A stretch of 11,067 bases of DNA from an uncultured beta proteobacterium (lineage in GTDB: Bacteria > Pseudomonadota > Gammaproteobacteria > Burkholderiales > Burkholderiaceae_C). The notes below the pieces were generated by a model. It worked only from the letters and a program-made list of their open reading frames with translations. It was not told the origin of the DNA and did not search any database. Made by a program: the position numbers and the translations under genes. Below, piece by piece: positions 1-6,569 of the stretch (positions are counted from its first letter, which is position 1; every line of letters starts with the position of its first letter). The stretch is taken from NCBI GenBank assembly GCA_903914985.1, contig CAIWRE010000580.1, positions 1 to 11,067 of the forward strand, given 5' to 3'.

Positions 1-347
1 AACGGGCCGGCCAAGGCGGTCACAACGAGCGGCACCGTGAAATACAGTGCCACCGCGTCGGCCAGCGGCAGCGCGGGGAAAGCCATGTAGTAAGCCGTAT
101 ACGCACCAAGCATGATCAGCGCGCGCACCGCCAAAGGCGCGAAGGGCGATGAAAAAATGGCCCGCCACCCCTCTTCGCGATGCACCAGCCACAACAATAT
201 GGGCACCGACACACAGGAGCGGATGAACACCACCTCCGTCAAGGGATAGGCACCGCTGACTTGTTTGACGATGGCGTCCTGTAAAGAGAACACCAACACG
301 CCCAGGCACAGGTAAAAAATGCCTAATTTTGCGTCGTTGCGTTCCAT
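1..347 (-). CDS. DMT/EamA-family transporter, N-terminal part only (runs off the left edge)
   Basis: This is the first 115 residues of an inner-membrane transporter of the drug/metabolite transporter (EamA) superfamily. The start reads MERNDAKLGIFYLCLGVLVF. A hydrophobic first helix leads to the typical early pattern of an Asp-Ala-x-x-Lys after helix 1, a short loop with Pro, then a Glu and an Arg-Ser pair at the start of helix 2 (EVVFIRS). Two or three more hydrophobic stretches follow, including the Ala/Leu/Asp segment ADAVALYFTVPL common in EamA repeats. Full-length members are about 290-310 residues, so most of the gene is missing here. Its ATG shares one base with the TGA of the MFS gene (TGATG), and GGAG lies 5 nt upstream (353-356), so translational coupling is likely. 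The substrate cannot be predicted. EamA proteins export amino acids or other small metabolites. Confidence 0.82.
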   Translation of the reverse strand, partial: MERNDAKLGIFYLCLGVLVFSLQDAIVKQVSGAYPLTEVVFIRSCVSVPILLWLVHREEGWRAIFSSPFAPLAVRALIMLGAYTAYYMAFPALPLADAVALYFTVPLVVTALAGP

Positions 348-1597
348 CACAACTCCAAGCCGGCGTGGCTGCGCTTGACACGCAGCAACCGGGTGAAGTT
401 CCATGACACCAGCCAGACCCCGAAGGCGCCGAGCACGATAACGCCTGTGGTGCCCACCAGCGCAATCAGTTGGCCATCGATACCAATCCCCACAGACTGC
501 CCGATGAAGAAGCTGGACGCGAACGCGGCCACGGCCGCCCCCCGGCGTTCGGGCGCCATTTGGGTGGCGTTGATTTGCAAGGTGTTGTGGAGCATGTAAA
601 AACCCAGGCCCGCCAGAAAACACGCGGGCACCGACCACCACCAGGCGTCGGCCAAGGCAACCACCAAGAACGCAACGGTCACAAAAATGCCGCCCCAGCG
701 GCACAAGCCCACCTCACCCAGGCGGCGCACCAACAAGGGCGCGGCAAAGGCAAACAAAAGGCCTCCGATTCCGTACAACATAACGACCTGCCCGGCCAAT
801 GAGAGCGACACTGCATGAAGCTGATTCAAGTGCGACACCATGAAGGCAAAGGCGCCGTACAAAAACGCGCCTTCGGCAAACACAGTGAGCAGAATGACTC
901 GGGCCCACGGCAAAGACAGGACCTGGCCAAACTCCGACACCATGCGCGCCAAGGCAGGGCCCTCACCATGGCGCAGTTGTCGCGCCCGCGCAGGCAGTCG
1001 GCGATTCAAGACCAGCAGCCACAGGGCAATCACGCCAAACACCAGCGCAATCAAGATAAACGGGGTGCGCCACTGCATATGGTCTGCCGCAAACCCACCC
1101 AGCGCCACGCCGCCCGAGAGCCCCAGAATTTGCCCGATCAAAAACCGGGCCAGCACCGGTTGGCGGTGTTCGTAGTCAATGACATCGCCAATCCAGGCCA
1201 TGGACAGCGGAATGATGGACGCTGCAGTCGCGCCTGCCAGTGTGCGGGCCAGCAACAAGAAGCCAAAATTCGGGGCCAAGGCACAACTTGCGGTGGTCAG
1301 CGCACAGGCCATGCACCCCAGCGCTACGACGCGGTATTTGCCAAATCGGTCACCCAGAGGGCCAAAAATTAATTGCGCAAGGCCATAGGCCACGGCAAAA
1401 ACTGTAATCACCAGCGCCGCAGCGCCTAGCGTTAATTGGAACTCCGCAGCCAGACGCGGCAGCATGGCGTCCATGACGCGCAGAGACATACCGCTGCCAA
1501 AGGCTGCCAGAGACAGGCCCACAATCGCGCCGCGCGGCAAATCCTCAGAAGGGGCCTCTGAAACAGAGGTGATGGCGGGTGCTTGGGAGAGCGGCAT
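347..1597 (-). CDS. MFS transporter (probable drug or metabolite exporter)
   Basis: A 416-residue polytopic inner-membrane protein of the major facilitator superfamily. After a polar N-terminal tail of about 22 residues there are roughly 12 hydrophobic segments. The loop between helices 2 and 3 carries the MFS signature motif A, GPLGDRFGKYR at residues 79-89, followed by arginine-containing helix 4 (LLLARTLAGATAA). A central cytoplasmic loop rich in Arg (RRLPARARQLRHGEG, about 198-212) separates the two six-helix halves. This resembles 12-TM drug:H+ antiporters and sugar-efflux-type carriers, but the substrate is unknown. The chosen ATG has no strong ribosome binding site, and the N-terminal tail leaves some doubt about the exact start. 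The downstream DMT gene overlaps by one base, so the two transporters are probably co-transcribed. Confidence 0.85.
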   Translation of the reverse strand: MPLSQAPAITSVSEAPSEDLPRGAIVGLSLAAFGSGMSLRVMDAMLPRLAAEFQLTLGAAALVITVFAVAYGLAQLIFGPLGDRFGKYRVVALGCMACALTTASCALAPNFGFLLLARTLAGATAASIIPLSMAWIGDVIDYEHRQPVLARFLIGQILGLSGGVALGGFAADHMQWRTPFILIALVFGVIALWLLVLNRRLPARARQLRHGEGPALARMVSEFGQVLSLPWARVILLTVFAEGAFLYGAFAFMVSHLNQLHAVSLSLAGQVVMLYGIGGLLFAFAAPLLVRRLGEVGLCRWGGIFVTVAFLVVALADAWWWSVPACFLAGLGFYMLHNTLQINATQMAPERRGAAVAAFASSFFIGQSVGIGIDGQLIALVGTTGVIVLGAFGVWLVSWNFTRLLRVKRSHAGLEL

Positions 1598-1648
1598 GGC
1601 GAGTCAGTCGGGCTGAAGGCGGAGGGTAAGAAACTTTTCAACGACCCT

Positions 1649-1674
1649 TGTGGAGGCGCCACACCCGTTGTGTG
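1649..1674 (-). promoter_or_regulatory. Two mutually exclusive hairpins in the MFS leader
   Basis: Read on the minus strand upstream of the MFS start, the segment contains CACAC, then GTGTGG, then CCACA. The middle element can pair with the first (loop AACGG) or with the last (loop CGCCT), but not with both. That is the geometry of a leader switch. Both stems are only 5 bp and no U-run follows, so any function is speculative. Confidence 0.25.
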
Positions 1675-1733
1675 AGAGCTTCAGTCTACCCGACACTCTC
1701 AGCATGGGCCCGTTAGGCTGGCGCAACCTTTTC

Positions 1734-1746
1734 CGTATTCCATACG
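1734..1746. promoter_or_regulatory. Operator-like inverted repeat CGTATTCCATACG
   Basis: Perfect 5-bp arms (CGTAT / ATACG) flank a TCC centre, and a second CCATAC half-site follows one turn later at 1750-1755. It lies about 140 bp from both flanking gene starts, where a regulator of either gene could bind. No regulator gene is in the window and I do not recognise the site as that of a known family. Confidence 0.3.
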
Positions 1747-1886
1747 CACCATACACATCAGTATTTACCCGCTAACGATCCAATCCCGTCTTCATCGACC
1801 ATATTGCAATAGTCGTTGGCGTGATTCAAGCGTCTCGCCAAGGTGGGAGCTTTCGTAAATATTTATTACTTTGATTGGATTGCTAC

Positions 1887-3560
1887 GTGCTTTCAGATAT
1901 CGAAATTACCCAGGCAGCGCACATGTTGCCCATTGGCCAGATCGCCCAAGGTCTGGGTATTCCCGAAGACGCGGTCGATATGTACGGGCGCTACAAGGCG
2001 AAAATTTCACTCGACTATGCCCACAGTCTGTCGGATCGTCCCGACGGCAAATTAATTTTGGTGTCTGCTATCAGCCCGACGCCAGCCGGAGAGGGGAAGA
2101 CCACCACCACGGTGGGCGTGGGCGACGCGCTCAACCGCATTGGGAAAAAAACCATTATTTGCCTGCGCGAACCCAGCCTGGGACCCGTGTTTGGCATGAA
2201 AGGCGGCGCGGCTGGAGGGGGCCATGCACAGGTGGTGCCTATGGAAGACATCAATCTGCATTTCACCGGTGACTTCAACGCCATCGCCTTGGCCAACAAC
2301 TTATTGGCCGCGCTGATTGATAACCACATCCACCATGGCAATGCGCTGGGCATTGATGTGCGTCGCATCACCTGGAAGCGGGTGATGGACATGAACGACC
2401 GGGCACTTCGAGACATCACCGTCTCCCTGGGTGGGCCGGGTAACGGCTATCCACGTCAGGACGGTTTTGACATTGTGGTGGCGTCTGAAGTGATGGCCAT
2501 TTTTTGTCTCGCGACCAGCCTTGCCGACCTCAAGGAGCGTTTGGGCAATATCGTGATTGGCTACAACAGGGCCTTGGCACCCGTACGCGCCCGCGATCTC
2601 AACGCGCATGGAGCTATGACGGTGCTGTTGCGCGAGGCGCTCAAGCCCAACCTGGTGCAAACACTGGAGAACAATCCGGCCTTCATCCATGGCGGGCCGT
2701 TTGCCAATATTGCCCACGGTTGCAATTCGGTGCTCGCAACCAAAATGGCGCTCAAGCTGGCCGACTACGTGGTCACTGAAGCCGGATTTGGTGCCGACCT
2801 GGGGGCAGAGAAGTTTGTCGATATCAAGTGCCGCAAGTCTGGCTTACGGCCCTCGGCGGTGGTGTTGGTGGGCACCATTCGGGCCCTCAAATACCACGGT
2901 GGCTGCGACCTCAAGGAGCTCAATCAGGAAAACCTACCGGCCTTGGCCCAGGGTATTGCGAACCTGGAACGTCACGTCAACAACGTGCACAACCATTACG
3001 GCCTGCCCTGTGTGGTGTCCATGAACCATTTCACCTTTGACACGCCTGCAGAGTTGGACCTGCTCCAAAGCAAGCTGGCCCATTTGCAGGTGCCGGTGCT
3101 CTCTGCCCGCCACTGGGCGGAGGGCGGCGCAGGCGCCGAAGCCGTGGCGCACGCTGTGGTGGCATTGGCGGCCCAAAAGGACGAGGGCTTCCGCTTTGTC
3201 TACGAGGACGACCTGCCCCTGTGGGACAAGATGAAGGCGGTTGCAACCAAGATTTACGGCGCAAGTGACATTACGGCAGATACCAAGGTGTGTGCTGAGA
3301 TTGAGCGCCTGCAAGGCGCGGGCTATGGCCACTATCCCGTGTGCGTGGCAAAGACGCAGTATTCCTTCTCTACTGATGCGTCCCGTCGCGGCGCACCGAG
3401 CGGACACGTGGTCAATGTGCGCGAAGTGCGCTTGGCCGCTGGCGCAGAATTTGTGGTGATGGTCTGCGGCGACATCATGACCATGCCGGGCCTACCCAAG
3501 GTGCCTTCGTCCGAACACATCGACATTGATGCCAAGGGCAAGGTAGTGGGCCTGTTTTAA
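1887..3560 (+). CDS. fhs: Formate-tetrahydrofolate ligase (10-formyl-THF synthetase)
   Basis: The cytoplasmic enzyme joins formate to tetrahydrofolate using ATP, giving 10-formyl-THF for purine and formyl-methionine synthesis, and lets the cell assimilate or dispose of formate. The frame is open from a TTG at 1875, but I choose the GTG at 1887. It gives the usual N-terminus MLSDIEITQ, has GGAT 6 nt upstream, and gives 557 residues, matching the family length. The P-loop-like motif TPAGEGKTT falls at about residues 65-73, where it lies in characterised FTHFS proteins. Other family blocks are seen: LREPSLGPVFGMKGGAAGGG, HFTGDFNAI, and the C-terminal GDIMTMPGLPKVP. The sequence is intact with no missing motif. 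It stands alone: divergent from the MFS gene and convergent with the tRNA, with no folD, purU or formate dehydrogenase beside it in this window. Confidence 0.96.
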   Translation: MLSDIEITQAAHMLPIGQIAQGLGIPEDAVDMYGRYKAKISLDYAHSLSDRPDGKLILVSAISPTPAGEGKTTTTVGVGDALNRIGKKTIICLREPSLGPVFGMKGGAAGGGHAQVVPMEDINLHFTGDFNAIALANNLLAALIDNHIHHGNALGIDVRRITWKRVMDMNDRALRDITVSLGGPGNGYPRQDGFDIVVASEVMAIFCLATSLADLKERLGNIVIGYNRALAPVRARDLNAHGAMTVLLREALKPNLVQTLENNPAFIHGGPFANIAHGCNSVLATKMALKLADYVVTEAGFGADLGAEKFVDIKCRKSGLRPSAVVLVGTIRALKYHGGCDLKELNQENLPALAQGIANLERHVNNVHNHYGLPCVVSMNHFTFDTPAELDLLQSKLAHLQVPVLSARHWAEGGAGAEAVAHAVVALAAQKDEGFRFVYEDDLPLWDKMKAVATKIYGASDITADTKVCAEIERLQGAGYGHYPVCVAKTQYSFSTDASRRGAPSGHVVNVREVRLAAGAEFVVMVCGDIMTMPGLPKVPSSEHIDIDAKGKVVGLF

Positions 3561-3566
3561 GGCCTA
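3547..3566. terminator. Hairpin at the fhs stop codon, possible terminator
   Basis: A 7-bp stem (one G-T pair) with a 6-nt loop overlaps the fhs stop: arms TGGGCCT and AGGCCTA. It sits between fhs and the convergently transcribed tRNA, as expected for a transcription end point. No T-run follows on either strand, so it is not a classical intrinsic terminator. It may instead protect the 3' end or act with Rho. Confidence 0.35.
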
Positions 3567-3589
3567 CAAAATAGCCTGGAGTGTGGAAA

Positions 3590-3666
3590 TGGTAGGGCGT
3601 GAGTGACTTGAACACTCGACCAAAGGATTATGAGTCCTCTGCTCTAACCAACTGAGCTAACGCCCC
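3590..3666 (-). tRNA. tRNA with CAU anticodon, probably tRNA-Ile2 (lysidine type), else elongator tRNA-Met
   Basis: A full 77-nt cloverleaf can be drawn on the minus strand: acceptor GGGGCGT/ACGCCCT, D arm GCTC/GAGC, anticodon stem GAGGA/TCCTT with loop CTCATAA, variable loop TGGTC, T arm GAGTG/CACTC with TTCAAGT, and an encoded CCA end. The anticodon is CAT. The first pair is G-U rather than a mismatch, so it is not an initiator tRNA. The variable loop TGGTC and TTCAAGT T-loop match E. coli tRNA-Ile2 better than its elongator Met tRNA, which has GGGTC and TTCGAAT. This favours an AUA-decoding tRNA whose C34 is converted to lysidine by TilS. Automated callers often label such genes tRNA-Met. 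Six-base flanks GTGTGG (3581-3586) and CCACAC (3665-3670) could extend the acceptor stem in the precursor. Confidence 0.93.
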
Positions 3667-3671
3667 ACACA

Positions 3672-3685
3672 AGCGGGCAATTGTA
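3672..3685 (-). promoter_or_regulatory. Likely tRNA promoter: -10 TACAAT with GC-rich discriminator
   Basis: On the minus strand TACAAT (3680-3685) ends 13 nt before the mature tRNA 5' end and is followed by TGCCCGCT. A GC-rich discriminator after the -10 is typical of stable-RNA promoters under ppGpp/DksA control. The -35 is poor: CAGCTT at the ideal 17-nt spacing. The element lies in the 48-nt gap after the hydroxylase gene, so the tRNA probably has its own promoter. Confidence 0.5.
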
Positions 3686-3714
3686 GTGGCTGCCCCGGCG
3701 GCAAGCTGCACTCC

Positions 3715-4614
3715 TCAACCCTGACGCGAAGTGCGCGCAGACGCTTCGGACTCGTCGAAAATCGTGCCGCCGAACTTCAATGCGCTGACTTCACGATCGG
3801 ACTGAAACAGGGGGTAGAACATCTGACGATACCAGCGTTCCTGGCCGAACAGTTGGTCGTCGCGCAAGCCTACGGCGGGCGGGTATTGGCGGGTGATGTG
3901 GGCCGAGCCAAAAATAATGTCCCACAAAAACAGCAGATTGCCAAAATTGCCCTTGTAGTGGCCTACACCGTCGGCGTTGGTAATTGCGTGGTGCGCCCAA
4001 TGGGTGGCGGGCGTTGAAATGGTGCGTTCCACGACCCACATCACCGGACGCAGGGCGGGTATGCGGTAGAGCGGTTCGTCCCAACGCCAAGCGCAGTGGG
4101 CGCCCAGAATCACAAACAGCTTGACGACGATATAGGTGGCATAGACCCAACCGCCCACGCCCAGGTACAACAGCGCTCCGGCAAACCACAAGCCGGGCAT
4201 CATGAGGTAGTAGAAAAAGTTGTTGCGAAAGGTAACGCGGATGCTCATGTACTGCGCCGAGTGGTGCGCGCGGTGTAGAGGCCACAACAACGGGGAGTGC
4301 GAGGCGCGATGCCACCAGTACTGCGTCATGTCATCGGCAATCAGCAATATACCCACCATGGCCCACCAGGGCCAGTCAACCATCACGCCTTTCATGCCGG
4401 GTGCCAGCCAGGCACCCAGTTTGGCAGCGCTCAAAATGGCCAATGGCTGGGTGATGGCCAGCAGGCTCACGAACATCATCACTTCGAGCTTGGTGTCGTT
4501 GGACGTGGCCGCAGCGCGCACCGTGCTTTGGTAGCGGCGGCTGGCAAACTCCATCAGACCAAAACCGCCGATCAGGCAAAGCACCAACAGATTTTGAACT
4601 TGAGTAGGGTTCAT
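3715..4614 (-). CDS. Sterol desaturase / fatty acid hydroxylase superfamily membrane di-iron enzyme
   Basis: A 299-residue integral membrane protein with the histidine clusters that bind two irons in this superfamily: H102xxxH106 (WHRASHS), H114xxH117H118 (HRAHHSA) and H205xxH208H209 (HWAHHA), plus an extra His in the VGHYKGNFG segment near 219. Hydrophobic segments lie at about 6-22, 47-70, 84-96 and 134-172, and the C-terminal third is cytoplasmic. Such enzymes use O2 and an electron donor to hydroxylate or desaturate lipid carbon chains or rings. The bacterial substrates are mostly unknown and I cannot assign one here. No lipid, carotenoid or hopanoid gene lies beside it, so it looks like an orphan. 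It lies downstream of hemW on the same strand but 100 nt away with a large hairpin between, so it may not be in that operon. The ATG lacks a clear ribosome binding site. Confidence 0.88.
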   Translation of the reverse strand: MNPTQVQNLLVLCLIGGFGLMEFASRRYQSTVRAAATSNDTKLEVMMFVSLLAITQPLAILSAAKLGAWLAPGMKGVMVDWPWWAMVGILLIADDMTQYWWHRASHSPLLWPLHRAHHSAQYMSIRVTFRNNFFYYLMMPGLWFAGALLYLGVGGWVYATYIVVKLFVILGAHCAWRWDEPLYRIPALRPVMWVVERTISTPATHWAHHAITNADGVGHYKGNFGNLLFLWDIIFGSAHITRQYPPAVGLRDDQLFGQERWYRQMFYPLFQSDREVSALKFGGTIFDESEASARTSRQG

Positions 4615-4634
4615 AAATTGAAATTCAAAGTTTT

Positions 4635-4699
4635 TGATGCGGCCGATAGTGCCCGAAACGCTGTCAGCGCCCTAGCGGGTAAGCACCTAGGCCGCGTCA
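4635..4699. repeat. 65-nt imperfect hairpin between hemW and the hydroxylase gene
   Basis: The outer arms TGATGCGGCC (4635-4644) and GGCCGCGTCA (4690-4699) form a 10-bp stem with one G-U pair. The pairing continues inward after a GA bulge with TAG/CTA and TGC/GCA, separated by a bulged C. Inside is a separate mini-hairpin CGCTG-T-CAGCG (4659-4669). No T-run follows on either strand. It could be an extragenic repetitive element, a hemW mRNA 3' stabiliser or an atypical terminator. Confidence 0.5.
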
Positions 4700-4714
4700 C
4701 CCTGGCGTTGCCAA

Positions 4715-5950
4715 TTAGCGGTCTACTAAAAACAGCGCCTGTAAATCGCTCAAAAAGTCAAACCCCTTTACTGTGGGCCGCACGCGGTGCAGGTCGCGCT
4801 CGATCAGCCCTTTGCGCTCGGCGGCTTCCAGTGCTGAAGCAATGGCGGTGACCGGCAAGCCGGTGCGTTCAGTGAATTCCCGCAAGCCAAAGCCGTGGCG
4901 AAGACGCAAGGCGTTGAGCATGTATTCAAACGGAAGGTCGGCGCGGGCCACGTCCTCGCTGTGCGCCAGTGCATTGCCCGCCAGGGCGCGCTCCTGGTAC
5001 AGGCGCGGTTCCCGCAAGCGCACCTGACGCACTACCCGGTGCGCAAAGCTGATCTTGCTGTGCGCGCCCGCGCCAATGCCCAGGTAATCGCCAAACTGCC
5101 AGTAGTTGAGGTTGTGCGCGCAGCGGTGCCCGTCTTTGGCGTAGGCCGATACCTCATAACGCTGCAAGCCAGCGGCCTCTGTGAGCTCGGTGATGTGGTC
5201 CAGCATGGCGTAAGCCGTATCGTCTTCCGGCACGGTGGGCGGGAACTTGGCGAAATAGGTGTTGGGCTCAATCGTGAGGTGGTAAATCGAAATATGGGGC
5301 GGCGCAAAACCCAGCGCGGTGCGAATGTCCTGCGCCACTTGCTCCAAAGACTGCCCGGGCAGCGCATACATGATGTCCAGGTTGAACGTAGAAAAAGCGC
5401 GCGCCGCCTCCTCTACCGCGGCAAGTGCTTGCGCCCGGTCGTGCACACGCCCAAGGGCTTTCAGGTGTAGGTCGTTAAAACTTTGAACACCGATAGAAAG
5501 GCGCGTAACGCCAGCCTGGGCAAATGCCGCAAAGCGGTCTTTCTCAAAGGTGCCGGGGTTGGCCTCCAGCGTGATTTCGCAATTTGCCTCAAGCCTCAGC
5601 CGCGCCCGGATGTCGCTGATGAGCCGGTCTATAGATTCCGGCGAAAACAGGCTTGGTGTGCCGCCTCCAATAAAGATGCTGTGGATGCCGCGCCCCCATA
5701 TCAAAGGCAAGGCAGCTTCCAGATCAGCCACTACCGCGTCTATAAAGCGCCGCTCGGGCAAAGGCCCGGCGGGTTGTTCGTGGGAATTGAAATCGCAGTA
5801 AGGACATTTCTTAATGCACCACGGCAGGTGCACGTACAGCGACAAGGGCGGCAAAGCCGCCAGCTGCAAGGTGCCCGGGCGCATGTAGTGCGCAATGTCG
5901 TGCTGCACCACCGCTTCTGTGGCGGTGGAGTCGGCGGAGATGGGAATCAT
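4715..5950 (-). CDS. hemW: Radical SAM heme chaperone HemW
   Basis: HemW binds heme and delivers it to target proteins such as respiratory enzymes. It was long misannotated as an oxygen-independent coproporphyrinogen III oxidase. The radical SAM cluster motif C45xxxC49xxC52, in context PWCIKKCPYCDFNSH, is present and includes the Phe after the last Cys that is typical of HemW-like proteins. GGGTPS follows at 95-100, and the C-terminal HemW-type winged domain (LRLRHGFGLREF, then GLIERD) is present. The frame stays open 41 codons further upstream, inside rdgB. The ATG at 5950 is preferred because it forms an ATGA overlap with the rdgB stop and gives 411 residues starting MIPISADS, near the family length. 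It is the last gene of the rph-rdgB-hemW block. The long N-terminal tail before the first strand (LSLYVHLPWC) is unremarkable. Confidence 0.95.
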   Translation of the reverse strand: MIPISADSTATEAVVQHDIAHYMRPGTLQLAALPPLSLYVHLPWCIKKCPYCDFNSHEQPAGPLPERRFIDAVVADLEAALPLIWGRGIHSIFIGGGTPSLFSPESIDRLISDIRARLRLEANCEITLEANPGTFEKDRFAAFAQAGVTRLSIGVQSFNDLHLKALGRVHDRAQALAAVEEAARAFSTFNLDIMYALPGQSLEQVAQDIRTALGFAPPHISIYHLTIEPNTYFAKFPPTVPEDDTAYAMLDHITELTEAAGLQRYEVSAYAKDGHRCAHNLNYWQFGDYLGIGAGAHSKISFAHRVVRQVRLREPRLYQERALAGNALAHSEDVARADLPFEYMLNALRLRHGFGLREFTERTGLPVTAIASALEAAERKGLIERDLHRVRPTVKGFDFLSDLQALFLVDR

Positions 5951-6552
5951 CGCGGGAGCCAGCGCTCGCGCATCAGCGCCACCATGGCCTGGGCGGCGCG
6001 ACCCCGATGGCTGTGGGCGTTTTTGACTTCCACCGGCAGCTGGGCAAAGGTTTTGCCGAATTCTGCAATCCACATGATGGGATCAAACCCGAATCCATTG
6101 CTGCCCACCGGTTCAGGGGCAATCTGCCCAACCACCCTGCCCATGGCAATCAGCGGTTCCGGGTCCTCTGGAGAACGCACGGCGACCAGCGTGCTGACCA
6201 AGGCGGCACCTCGATGGGTGACGCCTTTCATTTGCTCCAACAGGGCCCGCACATTGTTGTCGTCTCCTTTGGCATAGCCAAACTGGGTGGCGTAGTAGGC
6301 GGTGTCTACGCCGGGCAGACCGCCGAAGGCGTCAACGCACAAGCCCGCATCGTCGGCAATGGCGGGTAATCCAGTGTGAAGGGCGGCATTGCGCGCCTTG
6401 GCCAAGGCGTTCTCTACAAAAGTACGAAAAGGCTCCGGAGACTCGGGCACGCCCAAATCACTCTGGCGCACCAGTTCGCAGCCCAGCGGCGCAAACATGG
6501 CCTGCAATTCAGCCAATTTACCGGCGTTGTTGGACGCTAAAACGATCCTCAT
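5947..6552 (-). CDS. rdgB: XTP/dITP diphosphatase (RdgB/HAM1 family)
   Basis: This 201-residue cytoplasmic enzyme hydrolyses XTP, ITP and dITP to the monophosphates and pyrophosphate, keeping deaminated purines out of DNA and RNA. Family motifs are intact: the N-terminal substrate loop SNNAGK (residues 7-12), the TFVENALAKA helix with the metal-binding Glu at 47, the ADDAGL block with Asp67/Asp68, the FGGLPGV loop (76-82), GFGFDP (153-158), and the C-terminal SHRGRA (181-186). The length is normal. The gene lies 17 nt after rph and overlaps the hemW start by four bases (ATGA), so rph, rdgB and hemW should be one transcriptional unit with rdgB-hemW translational coupling. Confidence 0.97.
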   Translation of the reverse strand: MRIVLASNNAGKLAELQAMFAPLGCELVRQSDLGVPESPEPFRTFVENALAKARNAALHTGLPAIADDAGLCVDAFGGLPGVDTAYYATQFGYAKGDDNNVRALLEQMKGVTHRGAALVSTLVAVRSPEDPEPLIAMGRVVGQIAPEPVGSNGFGFDPIMWIAEFGKTFAQLPVEVKNAHSHRGRAAQAMVALMRERWLPR

Positions 6553-6569
6553 GGACTGTCCGCCCCGGC

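Larger units (their letters stand above)
1598..1886. other. Intergenic region between divergent MFS and fhs genes
   Basis: A 289-nt non-coding stretch must contain the promoters for the leftward MFS/DMT pair and for rightward fhs. I find no convincing -35/-10 pair in either direction. What is visible: overlapping short inverted repeats at 1649-1674, a 13-bp inverted repeat at 1734-1746 with a further CCATAC copy 9 bp on (1750-1755), and an AT-rich segment at 1855-1874 just before the fhs start. No ORF with coding character lies inside it. Confidence 0.6.

Noticed and set aside
815..1372. Long open frame of 185 codons opposite the MFS gene
   Set aside because: It lies antisense to a clear MFS protein, its product is rich in Gln/Arg/His with no fold-like pattern, and it has no ribosome binding site. 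It reflects GC-rich codon bias.
1875..1886. TTG start for fhs
   Set aside because: There is no ribosome binding site before it, and the GTG at 1887 gives the usual N-terminus and P-loop position.
4635..4699. Integron attC site
   Set aside because: The hairpin size fits loosely, but the terminal RYYYAAC/GTTRRRY core sites are missing and there are no cassettes or integrase nearby.
5951..6073. 41-residue N-terminal extension of hemW
   Set aside because: It is read out of frame through the end of rdgB. The ATGA overlap at 5947-5950 is the natural start.
5483..6277. 264-codon open frame antisense across hemW and rdgB
   Set aside because: It spans the junction of two well-supported genes on the other strand and its translation is low in recognisable motifs. 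It is a shadow frame.
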